DNA from: a bacterium
GTDB taxonomy: Bacteria; Krumholzibacteriota; Krumholzibacteriia; LZORAL124-64-63
Assembly: GCA_016703265.1 (NCBI GenBank)
Contig: JADJCK010000015.1
Coordinates: 1-64,000, forward strand
Direction: 5' to 3'
DNA: 64,000 bases
Below, in pieces: positions 54,457-63,957 of this stretch (within the stretch, counting starts at the first letter, position 1; each line of letters starts with the position of its first letter). Both the position numbers and the translations under genes were made by a program. The notes beneath the pieces were generated by a model. That model worked only from the letters and a program-made list of their open reading frames with translations, did not search any database and was not told the origin of the DNA.

Positions 54457-55926
54457 ATGAACAGCCACCGGGACAACGAGAGCCGGAACGGGCGGGGACG
54501 CGCAGGGCGTCGCCCGCTCCGGCGCGCCTGGCGGCCTCTGCTGCCGGCGCTGGTGCTCATGCTGACTTGCGCCGGCGCAACTGTCGGTTCGGCCGCCGCC
54601 GTGGCCCCGGACGCGCCCGACAGCCTGGCCGCACCTGCCGTCGATGATCGCCGCCTGCATCTGGCCGCGGTCGAACTGGTGGGCGCCACGCGCACCGACC
54701 TGGCCACCGTCTACCGTTACCTGCCGCTGCGTCCGGGACAGGCCATCGACCAGGCCGCGCTGGTCGCGGCCGTCGAGGAACTGCGCGCGGGCGGCCTTTT
54801 CCGCTCGGTGGATTTCTACACGCGGCCGGGTGAGGGGCGCGGGCAACTGGTGCTCGTGCTCGAGGTTGTCGAGCATCGGCCCGACCTTCGCTGGGCGGCC
54901 GGCAACACGAATCTCGACGGCTGGTACCTGGTGCCGGCGATGGTCGCATTCGACAATGCGTTCGGCGATGGCGGCAACCTGGACCTGCGCTGGCGCATCG
55001 GGCTGCGCCACGACGCGATCGTGTTGCGTTACGGGCAGCCGCGCGTCGGCGACGGTCGCAGCTACTGGAACCTCGAGGCCGGCGCCGGTCGCACCGAGCG
55101 TCCGTACTTCGCCGACGGCGTCGAGTTCCTCCATGGCGTCGATGCCTCGGGCCTCGCATTCGCCTTCGGTCGGCATGTGGACGAGCGTCGCCTGGTCGAG
55201 TTCAGCCTCGATGTCGCGACCGTCGATGTGGCCCATCACTCCACCGCCCACACGCGCTCGCAGGACGACAGCGTCGACTACGGGCAGGAGATTCCCGAGG
55301 CCGACCTGCCGCCGGCGATCCGCGAGGCGGTCGGTCGCAGCGCGCGCGCCTCCGCGCATCTCGACTGGCAGTACGATTCGCGTCCGGCCCGCAGCACCGC
55401 CGGCACGCCGACGGGCGGACTGTGGGGGCGCGCCAAGGGCGGGCTCGTGGTGCAGGAGGGGCGCCCGGGGCACGCCACCCTCGAGATGGACCTGCGGTCG
55501 TACCGCGCCGTGCCCGGCGGCGTGCTTGCCGCGCGACTGCGCGGGCAGTGGGTCGGCGAGGCGGCGGCCTTCCACGACCGGCTCTACCTCGGCGGCCTGT
55601 ACAGCCTGCGCGGCTTCTCCACCGGCGCGTTGTCGCCCCCCGGCGGCGACACCTGGCAATGGGCGGGCTCACTCGAGTACCGCAGTCCCATCCTCTCCGA
55701 TGCCCGCGGCACGAAGCTGGCCGGCATCCTGTTCGTCGACGCGGGAGCCGGCGGCGCCGGCGATGTCGCTGATCCATACACGGGCATGGCCGTGGGCGCC
55801 GGCTACGGCGTGCGCATGCGCGTGCGCTGGCTCGACTGGATCGGCGTCGATGTCGGCTTCCCGCTCACCGAGCGCACGCTCGACATGCGCTTCCAGGGCC
55901 ACGCCTCGATCGGGTGGTCGTTCTGA
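54457..55926 (+). CDS. Omp85-family protein (POTRA plus surface-antigen barrel)
   Basis: 489 aa; start chosen ATG 54457. The Arg-rich N-terminus and hydrophobic stretch (RPLLPALVLMLTCAGATVGS) form a signal peptide that contains palindromic-element copy K in frame. Residues 65-140 are one POTRA-like domain (HLAAVELVGATRTDLATVYR, GQAIDQAALVAAVEELRAGG, LFRSVDFYTRPGEG). The barrel follows and ends GHASIGWSF; the RGF motif is in SLRGFSTGAL. Shorter than BamA (one POTRA instead of five), closer to TamA/ShlB-type or patatin-linked barrels. Heads an overlapping operon. Confidence 0.85.
   Translation: MNSHRDNESRNGRGRAGRRPLRRAWRPLLPALVLMLTCAGATVGSAAAVAPDAPDSLAAPAVDDRRLHLAAVELVGATRTDLATVYRYLPLRPGQAIDQAALVAAVEELRAGGLFRSVDFYTRPGEGRGQLVLVLEVVEHRPDLRWAAGNTNLDGWYLVPAMVAFDNAFGDGGNLDLRWRIGLRHDAIVLRYGQPRVGDGRSYWNLEAGAGRTERPYFADGVEFLHGVDASGLAFAFGRHVDERRLVEFSLDVATVDVAHHSTAHTRSQDDSVDYGQEIPEADLPPAIREAVGRSARASAHLDWQYDSRPARSTAGTPTGGLWGRAKGGLVVQEGRPGHATLEMDLRSYRAVPGGVLAARLRGQWVGEAAAFHDRLYLGGLYSLRGFSTGALSPPGGDTWQWAGSLEYRSPILSDARGTKLAGILFVDAGAGGAGDVADPYTGMAVGAGYGVRMRVRWLDWIGVDVGFPLTERTLDMRFQGHASIGWSF
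54567..54580. repeat. Palindromic element, single copy K inside the Omp85 signal peptide
   Basis: Exact TTGCGCCGGCGCAA, read in frame as part of TCAGAT. The gene stays intact. Confidence 0.95.
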
Positions 55927-56585
55927 TGCGGCGCATGCATGCCACTCTGGCCTGCCTGCTGGGCACGCTGCTTCTGACGGCATCGGCAGGGCCGGCCCTG
56001 GCGTCCGCGCGCCTGATCAGCGTGGCGCCCGCGCGCGCCGGTGAACAATTGGCCTGCCGCGTGACCGCGAGCGGGCTGCCCGACGAGCGCCAGCTGCAGT
56101 CGATGCGCTCGGGCCTGGTCGCGGCCGTCGAGCTGGAACTGGCCGTGGTCGACGCCGAAGGGCGCGTGGCCGTTGCGCATTCGCTGTCGCTGCGCCTGGG
56201 CTTCGACCTGTGGGAAGAGGTCTTCTCGGTATCGGGCGCGGGGGCCGAGCGACGCTTCCGGAGCCTTGAGGAACTGCGGGCGCACCTGGCCGACCTGCCG
56301 CCGTTCACGTTGATGCCGCTGGCTTCATTGGCCGAGTCCGGCCGCTACCAGGTGCGCGCGGGACTGCTCGCGCGGCCCGTCGCGAACGACGAGCGCGAAC
56401 GAGTCGGCAACCTGATCGCGGGCGAGCCGCGCGGGGAGCCGGGCCGCTCGGACCGGCAGGAGGCCTCGGTCAGCCTCGGGCGCCTGATCCGCTTCTTCTA
56501 CCAGGGCACGCGCGACGATCGCGACGGCCAGGAAGCGGCCTCGGCCTGGTTCCGGCGGCAGGAGGTGCCCGATGAAGCGCATTAG
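55926..56585 (+). CDS. DUF4390-family protein
   Basis: 219 aa, ATG 55926 overlapping the upstream stop (TGATG). Signal peptide (LACLLGTLLLTASAGPALAS). The core VTASGLPDERQLQSMRSGLV, AAVELELAVVDAEGRV, HSLSLRLGFDLWEEVFSV and YQVRAGLLARPVANDERERV matches DUF4390. Known next to NtrY-like kinases in other Gram-negatives; function unestablished. Ends 14 nt inside the kinase gene. Confidence 0.8.
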   Translation: MRRMHATLACLLGTLLLTASAGPALASARLISVAPARAGEQLACRVTASGLPDERQLQSMRSGLVAAVELELAVVDAEGRVAVAHSLSLRLGFDLWEEVFSVSGAGAERRFRSLEELRAHLADLPPFTLMPLASLAESGRYQVRAGLLARPVANDERERVGNLIAGEPRGEPGRSDRQEASVSLGRLIRFFYQGTRDDRDGQEAASAWFRRQEVPDEAH

Positions 56586-58071
56586 CACGCGCCTGGCGAT
56601 CTCGTTCCTGCTGGTCGCCCTGCTGCCCACGCTGCCGCTGTCGCTGGTGGTGCGCGACCTGCTCGAGCGGCGCTTCGGTCCGGCCATCGCCGACCCGCTC
56701 GAGCTTGCGCTCGAAGCCGGCCTCGACGAAAGCCGCAGCCACCTGCAGGAACTGCGCGAGGGGCTCGCGCGTCGCGCCGTCGCCGCGGCTGCTTCCGCCG
56801 ATGCCGGCGCCGTGCTGATGCTCGACCAGGCAGGCGCCGTGCAGCCCGCCGATTCGCTGACCGCGTTCGCCGCGGCGCGGCCGGGGCTCCTTGACCCGTT
56901 CGATCCCGCGGACGACCCGCAGAACGCCGCCGCCGCCGACACGCTGCCGGTGCGCCGCCGCGGCGACGCCCTCGTGGCGCGCGTGCCCGGGCCCGATGGC
57001 TCTGCCACCGTGGTCGTGCAGGCGCTGCCCGCCGGCATGGTGCAGCGCGCGGGCGACCTGACCGGCGGCGTGACCGTGCTGCGCGCCGTGCGCGCCGAGG
57101 AGGGCCGCGTGGTCCGCAGTTTCGTCGGCCCGTTCCTGCTCGTGTACGGCGCCCTCATCCTCGTGGCGCTGGTGGCCGGCCTGCTCTGGTCGCGGCAGAT
57201 GGTGCGTCCGCTGGAGATGCTGGTCGGCGCCACGCGGCGCGTTGCCGGCGGCGACCTCGAGTTCCGCCTGGAGCGGCAGGGGCCCGGCGAGGTCGGCGAA
57301 CTGGTGGCGAGCTTCGACGAGATGGTCGCGCGCCTGGCCGAGCAGCGGCGCGACCTGGCCCGCCTCGAGCGCGTGGCCGCCTGGCGCGGCATGGCGCGCA
57401 CGCTGGCGCACGAAGTGAAGAACCCGCTCACGCCGATCCTGCTGGCGATCACGCAGGTGCGCGACGCCTACAAGGGCGACGACGCGACCTATCGCGCACT
57501 GCTCACCGAGGCTGTCGACATCACCGGCGAGGAGGTCGAAAGCCTGCGCCGCCTGGTGAAGGCCTTCGGCGACTTCGCGCGGTTGCCGCGCCCCGAACTG
57601 CGCGAGGGCGACCTGGTCGCGCTGCTGCTCGACCTGGAGCAGCTCTACGGCTCGTCGCGCCTGGAGCTGGGCGGCACGGCCGCGCCGGTGGTCGGCTGGT
57701 TCGATTACGATGCGCTGCGGCGCGCGCTGATCAACCTCATCGACAACGGGCTGGCGGCGTGCCGGCAGCAGCGCGAGCCCGAGCGCGTCTCATTGGTCCT
57801 CGAGCGGTTGCAGGTCGGCGCCCGCCTGGTGGTCAGCGACCGCGGGGCCGGCATCGCCCCGCAGAACCTGGCGCGCATCTTCGAGCCCGACTTCACCACC
57901 AAGAGCGACGGCATGGGCCTCGGCCTGGCCATCGTCGAGAACATCATCATCGGCCACGGCGGCGTCATCTCGGTGCGCAGCGAGCCCGGTCACGGCGCCG
58001 CATTCACCGTCGACCTGCCGTTGACGGCCGCCGTTGCCGCCACATCCGCCACCGAGGACGGTGCCGCGTGA
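56572..58071 (+). CDS. NtrY-like sensor histidine kinase
   Basis: 499 aa. TM1 (ISFLLVALLPTLPLSLVV), a periplasmic region of about 150 aa, TM2 (FLLVYGALILVALVAGLLW), HAMP (RQMVRPLEMLVGATRRVAG), then HisKA with the phosphoacceptor in TLAHEVKNPLTPILLA. ATPase boxes: LIDNGLAAC (N), SDRGAGIAPQNLARIFEP (G1/F), SDGMGLGLAIVENI (G2). The NPLTPI context is typical of the NtrB/NtrY group. Phosphorylates the adjacent regulator. Confidence 0.95.
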   Translation: MKRISTRLAISFLLVALLPTLPLSLVVRDLLERRFGPAIADPLELALEAGLDESRSHLQELREGLARRAVAAAASADAGAVLMLDQAGAVQPADSLTAFAAARPGLLDPFDPADDPQNAAAADTLPVRRRGDALVARVPGPDGSATVVVQALPAGMVQRAGDLTGGVTVLRAVRAEEGRVVRSFVGPFLLVYGALILVALVAGLLWSRQMVRPLEMLVGATRRVAGGDLEFRLERQGPGEVGELVASFDEMVARLAEQRRDLARLERVAAWRGMARTLAHEVKNPLTPILLAITQVRDAYKGDDATYRALLTEAVDITGEEVESLRRLVKAFGDFARLPRPELREGDLVALLLDLEQLYGSSRLELGGTAAPVVGWFDYDALRRALINLIDNGLAACRQQREPERVSLVLERLQVGARLVVSDRGAGIAPQNLARIFEPDFTTKSDGMGLGLAIVENIIIGHGGVISVRSEPGHGAAFTVDLPLTAAVAATSATEDGAA

Positions 58072-59489
58072 GTCCCAGGGTCCTGATCATCGATGATGAG
58101 CGGAACATCCGCCGCACGTTTGCCATGGTGCTGACTGCCGAGGGGTTCACAGTCGACGTGGCCGAGAGCGGCGAGGACGGCCTCGAGCGCTGCCAGGCCG
58201 AGCGTCCCGATGTGGCGGTGATCGACGTGCGGCTGCCGGGCATGGACGGCATCGAGGTGCTGCGGCGGCTGCGCGAGCACGACACCGAGCTGCCGGTGAT
58301 CATGATCAGCGGCCACGGGACCATTGCCACCGCGGTCGAGGCCACGCGCCACGGCGCCTTCGACTTCATCGAGAAGCCGCTCAGCAAGGAGCGCCTGCTC
58401 GTCGCCATCCGCAATGCGCTGGACCGCCGCGACCTGGGTCGCGAGGTGCGTGCGCTGCGCGACAAGGTGAAGAGGCGCGCGCTGATGGTGGGCGAATCCA
58501 TGCCCGTGCAGGCGATCCGCGAGCAGGTGCGGCGCGTGGGGCCTACCGGCGCGCGCGTGCTGATCACCGGCGAGAGCGGCACCGGCAAGGAACTGGTGGC
58601 GCGCGCGGTGCACGATGCCAGCGATCGTCGCGCCAAGCCCTTTGTGAAGGTCAATTGCGCGGCCATCCCCGAGGAGCTGATCGAGAGCGAGCTGTTCGGG
58701 GCGGTGAAGGGCGCCTACACCGGCGCCACCCAGACCCGCGACGGCAAGTTCCTGCAGGCCGACGGCGGCACGCTGTTCCTGGACGAGATCGGCGACATGT
58801 CGCTCAAGGCGCAGGCCAAGGTGCTGCGCGCATTGCAGGAGGGCGAGATCGAGCGCGTGGGCGGCAACGAGACCCACAAGGTCGACGTGCGCGTGGTGGC
58901 CGCCACCAACAAGGACCTGGCTGCCGAGGTGGCGGCCGGCCGCTTCCGCGAGGACCTCTACTTCCGCCTCAACGTGGTGCCGGTGCACATGCCGCCGCTG
59001 CGCGAACGGCCGGGCGACATTACCCTGTTGGCCGAGCACTTCCTGGCCGCGTACCTGGACGAGAACGGGCTGCCGCAGCGCCGCCTGTCGGACAGCGCGC
59101 TGCTCGCGCTCCAGCGGTTGCCATGGCCGGGCAACATCCGCGAGCTGGGCAACGCCGTCGAGCGCCTGGCCATCCTCAGCAGCGGCGCGGTCATCTCCCC
59201 CGACGACCTGGCTGCCTGCGGCGTGGGCGTGGCGACGGCAACTCCGGCGCGTGCCGAGGCGCCCTTCACGGCCACGGCGACGGGCCGGCCCGACCTGGCC
59301 GCGGTGCGCGCCGCCGGCGGCCTGGCCGCGGCACGCCAGCAGTTCGAGAAGAGCCTCATCGTTGCGGCCCTGAAGCAGGCCGATGGCAACGTCTCGGGCG
59401 CCTCGCGCCTGCTCGGCCTGGACCGCACGAACCTGCACAAGAAGATCCAGCAGTACGGACTGGGCTCCGGGCGCGGGGGTGAGGAATGA
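58068..59489 (+). CDS. NtrC-family sigma-54-dependent response regulator
   Basis: 473 aa, starting GTG 58068 with 4-nt overlap. Receiver (LIIDDERNIRRTFAMVL, AVIDVRLPGMDGIEVL with the phospho-Asp, FIEKPLSKERLL). AAA+ domain: TGESGTGKELVAR (Walker A), ELFGAVKGAYTGA (sigma-54 contact loop, GAYTGA instead of GAFTGA), GGTLFLDEIGDMS (Walker B), and the R-finger region. The C-terminal Fis-type HTH is DGNVSGASRLLGLDRTNLHK. Activates sigma-54 promoters; targets unknown. Confidence 0.96.
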   Translation: MSPRVLIIDDERNIRRTFAMVLTAEGFTVDVAESGEDGLERCQAERPDVAVIDVRLPGMDGIEVLRRLREHDTELPVIMISGHGTIATAVEATRHGAFDFIEKPLSKERLLVAIRNALDRRDLGREVRALRDKVKRRALMVGESMPVQAIREQVRRVGPTGARVLITGESGTGKELVARAVHDASDRRAKPFVKVNCAAIPEELIESELFGAVKGAYTGATQTRDGKFLQADGGTLFLDEIGDMSLKAQAKVLRALQEGEIERVGGNETHKVDVRVVAATNKDLAAEVAAGRFREDLYFRLNVVPVHMPPLRERPGDITLLAEHFLAAYLDENGLPQRRLSDSALLALQRLPWPGNIRELGNAVERLAILSSGAVISPDDLAACGVGVATATPARAEAPFTATATGRPDLAAVRAAGGLAAARQQFEKSLIVAALKQADGNVSGASRLLGLDRTNLHKKIQQYGLGSGRGGEE

Positions 59490-60157
59490 TCGCGATGAGG
59501 TGCCTGCCCTGGATCGTCGTGGCGGCGCTAGGACTGGCCGTCCCGGTGCATGCCGACGAGGCGGGGGAACCGCCGCGCGCCGATAGGGTATCGGAGTCGC
59601 CGCGCCTGCGAACCTGGCACCTGGCGCTGCAATCGGTCGACGCGTGGCGCAACCACTTCGACGTCTTCGACCAGCCCGGCCTGCCGCCCGCGGGTGTGGA
59701 CTCGCGCGGGAAGGGCGGCGGCATGGCGATCGGCCGCCGCTTCGGTGACCGGTTCCTGGCGCAGGTGCAGTTCGCGATCGCGCGGCACGACATCGACGAC
59801 ATGGACGAGCAGCTCATCGACATCGAGGTGCTCCTGACGGGCACGGTGTTGTTCCGTCCGCTGCGCACCTTCCAGCCGTTCCTGCGTGGCGGCCTCGGTG
59901 GTGGGGGCCAGGCGCTGGAGCTGCCGGGCAATGGCGGTCAGGTCGTCGCCGTGGGCCCGGTGGCCATCGCCGGCGGCGGCGCGCAGATCCGGCTCGGCGA
60001 CAGGTTCAGCCTCGAGATCGAGACCGTGGCCACGTTCACCGACTTCCTCGAGGTGCACGACGAGTCGAATGACCGGCTCTGGGACGGCGACGACTGGCAG
60101 GTGCGCATCTCCAATCGCGGCTGGCGTACCGGGGTCGGCCTCGTGTTCTGGTTCTGA
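59486..60157 (+). CDS. Outer-membrane beta-barrel protein downstream of NtrYX-like pair
   Basis: 223 aa, ATG 59486 overlapping the regulator stop. Signal peptide (LPWIVVAALGLAVPVHADE). Beta-strand pattern with GRRFGDRFLAQVQFAIAR, QPFLRGGLGGGGQ and a terminal TGVGLVFWF strand. A small barrel of the OmpW/OmpX kind in outline. Fifth gene of the overlapping operon; may be a reporter or target of the envelope function sensed by the kinase. Confidence 0.8.
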   Translation: MIAMRCLPWIVVAALGLAVPVHADEAGEPPRADRVSESPRLRTWHLALQSVDAWRNHFDVFDQPGLPPAGVDSRGKGGGMAIGRRFGDRFLAQVQFAIARHDIDDMDEQLIDIEVLLTGTVLFRPLRTFQPFLRGGLGGGGQALELPGNGGQVVAVGPVAIAGGGAQIRLGDRFSLEIETVATFTDFLEVHDESNDRLWDGDDWQVRISNRGWRTGVGLVFWF

Positions 60158-60393
60158 GTGGCCGGACTTGAACGGCGATGGGCGTGAATGATCGCTGCGG
60201 TTGATCAGCACATGTGCGGCGACCCGACACAGTGCCAGATGCCTCTCGCGGCCGCTGAATGTCGAATCCAAGGCACAACCGCCTGAACCCACCAGGCACG
60301 AAACCTGCCCTTGCCGGCGCGATCCACCGCTGTCCGGCTCCAAGGTGCCGGCTGTCACCGCTGACGCGGCCGTTCAGGGGAGTTGATCGCGAG

Positions 60394-62784
60394 ATGGCAC
60401 GAGTGAGTCCTGGCCTCCCACCCCTGCTGACGCTGGCCTGCCTGTTGGCACTGGCTTGCCCGTTGGCGGCGGGCTCCGTTGCCTGGTCGCAGCCCACGGC
60501 CCTGCCCGACCAGCGCGTGAACCTGGCCGGCCAGGTGCTGGAACGGAGCACCCAGGCGCCGATCGGCGGCGCCATGGTCAAGCTGGCCCTCGTCGCCCCC
60601 GACACCGCTTCGTTGCCGATGTCCTGGTCCGCGTATTTCGGCCAGCTCGGCCGGCTCGAGGGCCAGTACGCGGATGAAGAGGGCCTGGTCACCTATACCG
60701 ACTCGACCGGGACCTTCCGCTTCCGCGCCCTGCCGCCCGGGCAGGTGTCCGTCACGTTCCCGAACGCGGGCTATGCCCCGTTCGAGGCGACCGAGACGAT
60801 CCGGCCCGACGAACTCGTGCAGCTCACGGTTCGCCTGCGCCGGCGGCAGTACGACGCGCAGGAAGTCGTGGTCTACGGCCGCCGGCCCGAACTGGAGACG
60901 TCGCGGCAATCGCTCGCCAGGCACGAGGTGGAACGGCTTCCCGGCACCGGCGGCGACGTGATCCGCAGCGTGCAGGCGCTGCCCGGCGTCGCGCGGCCGA
61001 CGATGTCCGACCCGGGCGCCGTCATCGTGCGCGGCAGCGGCAACTTCGATACGCGGTTCCTGCTCGACGGCATCGACATCCCCCTGCTGTTCCACTTCGG
61101 GGGCGTGAAGTCGACGTACAACTCGCTCAGCCTGGGCTCGGTGGACCTGTATCCCGGCGGGTTCGGGCCGCGCTACGGCGGCTGCGTCGGCGGCCTGGTC
61201 GAACTGAAGGGCCGCGTTGCCCGTGACGACCACTGGCACACGACGATCGAGGCCGGCCTGCTCGACGCCAGCTTTCATACGGAAGGGCCGCTGGGCCGCG
61301 GCTTCGGCCTCACCCTGACCGCGCGGCGCAGCTTCATCGGTGAGGTAGCCGAGGCCGCCCTGAAGGACAACGACGACGTGCAGCTGGCGGTGGCACCTTT
61401 CTACGCCGACGCGCTGGCGCGCCTGGACTGGCAGGCCCACCCGGACCACCGCTTCTTCCTGACGTACTTCGGCGCCAGCGACCGCCTGGCGCTCGTTACG
61501 CCCGACAACAGCGCCGGCAGCCCGGAAGTCTCCGAGGCCACCGACGAGGTGCAGCTGGACCTGGCCTTCAGCCGCTTCATCCTCGGTTACGACGGGCAAC
61601 TGGGCGAGCGCGTGCGCAACGAACTGCGCGCCTCGGCCGGTCGCGACCGCAACTCGGGCCACCTGCTGGGCGCCTTCCGCTTCGACGGGCGCGGCCCCAT
61701 CTACAACCTGCGCAACGACCTCGCCGTGACCTGGCGTCCGGACGTGGTCTCGCACGTGGGCGCCGACCTGATCTACAGCACGTACGACTACGCCGTGAAG
61801 GTCGCGGGCTACCCGGAGTCGGCGCTGGCCGACAAGGAGTTCTCGGACCTGGGAGCCTACGCGAGCGTTGAGCTGCGTCCGCTCGCAAACCTGCTGGTGA
61901 CGCCGGGCGTTCGCTACGACTACTACCACCATCTCGACAAGAGCCGCCTCGGCCTGCGCACGTCGGTGCGCTGGGATTACCGCGAAGGGCGCGTGCTCAC
62001 CGCCTCGGCGGGCGCCTACAACCAGGCGCCGCGGCCGATCGGGCAGTCGACCGACCCGATCTACGGCAACCCCGACCTGCCGCCCACCACGGCGCGGCAC
62101 CTGACGCTGGGCCACGAGTGGCAGCTGGGCGCGAATACGTCGCTCAAGGCCGAGGGATACCACAACACACAGGACGACGTGCCGGCCTACGCCGACATCA
62201 ACGACGTGAACTTCCTGCCCGACGCGCAGGCGCGCATGTACGGCCTGGAGTTCATGCTGCGGCACGAAGTGAAGGGCCGCTTCTCCGGCTGGCTGGCCTA
62301 CAGCATCGGCCGCAGCGAGCGGCGCTTTGCCCGCGATCCCGGCACCGGCGACTCGTGGTCGCCCGACTCGTGGCTGCCGCACGACATTGACCAGACCCAC
62401 CATCTCGAAGCCACCGGGACCTGGGAACTGGGGCGCAACTGGTCGTTCGGTTCGCGGCTGCAGTTCGTTTCCGGCGTGCCGGTAACGCCGCTGCTCAGCT
62501 ACACCAGCGGGCAGTTCGAATTCGACGCCGACACCGGCAACTACGTGCCGGTCGAAGGACCGTACCTGTCGGACCGCGTGGAGCCGTACATGCGGGTCGA
62601 CCTGCGCGTCGACCGCAAGTTCGTGCGGCGCAGCACGGTCTGGTCGCTGTTCCTGGACCTGCAGAACGCGAACTACTTCGTCTACAACAGCCCCGAGGGC
62701 TACACCTACAACTACGACTACTCACGGCGCTCGTCGTACGGCTGGATCTTCCTGCCGTCGCTCGGCGCGCGCGTGGAATTCTAG
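60394..62784 (+). CDS. TonB-dependent outer-membrane receptor with carboxypeptidase-regulatory-like domain
   Basis: 796 aa; start chosen ATG 60394 for the signal peptide (LTLACLLALACPLAAG). Residues 30-125: CarboxypepD_reg-like domain (NLAGQVLERSTQAPIGGAMV, TDSTGTFRFRALPPGQVSVT). Plug about 150-260: VEVRGSG-type VIVRGSGNFDTRFLLDGIDI, GGVKSTYNSLSLGSVDLYPG, GFGPRYGGCVGGLVELK. The 22-stranded barrel follows, ending LGARVEF. The domain order resembles SusC-like or CirA-like receptors. The ligand cannot be told. No SusD partner is next to it. Confidence 0.92.
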   Translation: MARVSPGLPPLLTLACLLALACPLAAGSVAWSQPTALPDQRVNLAGQVLERSTQAPIGGAMVKLALVAPDTASLPMSWSAYFGQLGRLEGQYADEEGLVTYTDSTGTFRFRALPPGQVSVTFPNAGYAPFEATETIRPDELVQLTVRLRRRQYDAQEVVVYGRRPELETSRQSLARHEVERLPGTGGDVIRSVQALPGVARPTMSDPGAVIVRGSGNFDTRFLLDGIDIPLLFHFGGVKSTYNSLSLGSVDLYPGGFGPRYGGCVGGLVELKGRVARDDHWHTTIEAGLLDASFHTEGPLGRGFGLTLTARRSFIGEVAEAALKDNDDVQLAVAPFYADALARLDWQAHPDHRFFLTYFGASDRLALVTPDNSAGSPEVSEATDEVQLDLAFSRFILGYDGQLGERVRNELRASAGRDRNSGHLLGAFRFDGRGPIYNLRNDLAVTWRPDVVSHVGADLIYSTYDYAVKVAGYPESALADKEFSDLGAYASVELRPLANLLVTPGVRYDYYHHLDKSRLGLRTSVRWDYREGRVLTASAGAYNQAPRPIGQSTDPIYGNPDLPPTTARHLTLGHEWQLGANTSLKAEGYHNTQDDVPAYADINDVNFLPDAQARMYGLEFMLRHEVKGRFSGWLAYSIGRSERRFARDPGTGDSWSPDSWLPHDIDQTHHLEATGTWELGRNWSFGSRLQFVSGVPVTPLLSYTSGQFEFDADTGNYVPVEGPYLSDRVEPYMRVDLRVDRKFVRRSTVWSLFLDLQNANYFVYNSPEGYTYNYDYSRRSSYGWIFLPSLGARVEF

Positions 62785-62793
62785 GGGGCCGAC

Positions 62794-63957
62794 TTGCGAT
62801 ACCTGCGCTGCCTCTTCGTACTGCTGCCGGCCGCCGCGCTGCTGGCCGGTTGCGGCGAGGGCTTTCCCGACGAGGAGATGCACCTTGGGCTCGACACCAA
62901 GGTGCGTCCGTTCGCGATCGTGGTCGAGCCGCCGGAAGCGGCCCCCGGCGATACCGTGCAGGTGACGCTGCACGCCCGTGCGCCCCGGCCCGACGACCTG
63001 GACATCACCTGGCGCGTGGCGCTGGACTTCGACCGTGGCCTCTACGATGTCGACGAGGTTGAACGCAACCTGCGGACGCTGGCCGTACCGCCGCCCGTGA
63101 TCGACGCCGACGGCTTCCTGACCCAGACCTTCAGGTGGGTGGTGCCCGATTCGACGCTGCTCTACAGCTCGGCGATCCCCGAAGTGCCCGACGACCCGGC
63201 GCTGCCGGCCATCGTGGCGCTGCTGCCCGGCCTGGACGCCAGCCCGCCGCTCCGCAAGGACGAGATCGACACCTGGCTCAAGGCGCACGACATCTACGAT
63301 GTGCTCGCGATGGACCTGCCCACGCAGGCCGCGACCTGGGCGCTTGCCGACCGCTTCGCCTGCGCCGTGCGCCTGCGGGCCACCCTGCGCACGGACGTCG
63401 TGGTCGACGTGACGCGCAACCTGACGGTCCGCTATACGCGCCAGCTGGGTGGGCCCAACGGCAACCGCAATACCGGCGTGCCCCTGTTCGAGGTGGTGGC
63501 CCTGGAGAAGCGGGATGCTTCGATCGCCGACATCTCCGCCGCGGGCGTGCCACAGACCCGCTACCCGTTCGTCGACTACTTCGGGGGTCGACTTGCCGAG
63601 CGCGTCGACGTGCCTCTTCACGACGACTGGACCTACTACATGCGTTCCAGCTATGACGCCCAGTACTACTCGTCGCCCTGGGATCCCACGTTCATCACCT
63701 ATGAGTCCGGACACACCAGCTGGTACTACTACAGGCAGGACGCGCCGACTTCGGATCACGTCTTCTTCGTCACCGAAGAAGGTGACGATGCGGAGATGTG
63801 GAACCTCGACGAAACGGCGCGGATCATGCCCGACGGGCCGGGCTCGACCTTCCGGGTCGTCTGCGTCGTGCGTGACGATCGCATCGAATGGGTGTCGTTC
63901 AACGCCACGCCGGGCTCGGCGCTGGTCGAGGGCATCGTTGCGTTCCAGGCGCCCTGA
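62794..63957 (+). CDS. Lipoprotein of unknown function
   Basis: 387 aa. The start is TTG 62794, 10 nt after the receptor stop. Lipobox LLAGCGEG after a short signal (FVLLPAAALLAG). The N-terminal half has an Ig-like domain (FAIVVEPPEAAPGDTVQVTL, ITWRVALDFDRGLYDV). The C-terminal part is acidic and Tyr-rich (DDWTYYMRSSYDAQYYSSPW). Probably co-transcribed with the TonB-dependent receptor, so it may be its surface or periplasmic partner. Confidence 0.75.
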   Translation: MRYLRCLFVLLPAAALLAGCGEGFPDEEMHLGLDTKVRPFAIVVEPPEAAPGDTVQVTLHARAPRPDDLDITWRVALDFDRGLYDVDEVERNLRTLAVPPPVIDADGFLTQTFRWVVPDSTLLYSSAIPEVPDDPALPAIVALLPGLDASPPLRKDEIDTWLKAHDIYDVLAMDLPTQAATWALADRFACAVRLRATLRTDVVVDVTRNLTVRYTRQLGGPNGNRNTGVPLFEVVALEKRDASIADISAAGVPQTRYPFVDYFGGRLAERVDVPLHDDWTYYMRSSYDAQYYSSPWDPTFITYESGHTSWYYYRQDAPTSDHVFFVTEEGDDAEMWNLDETARIMPDGPGSTFRVVCVVRDDRIEWVSFNATPGSALVEGIVAFQAP

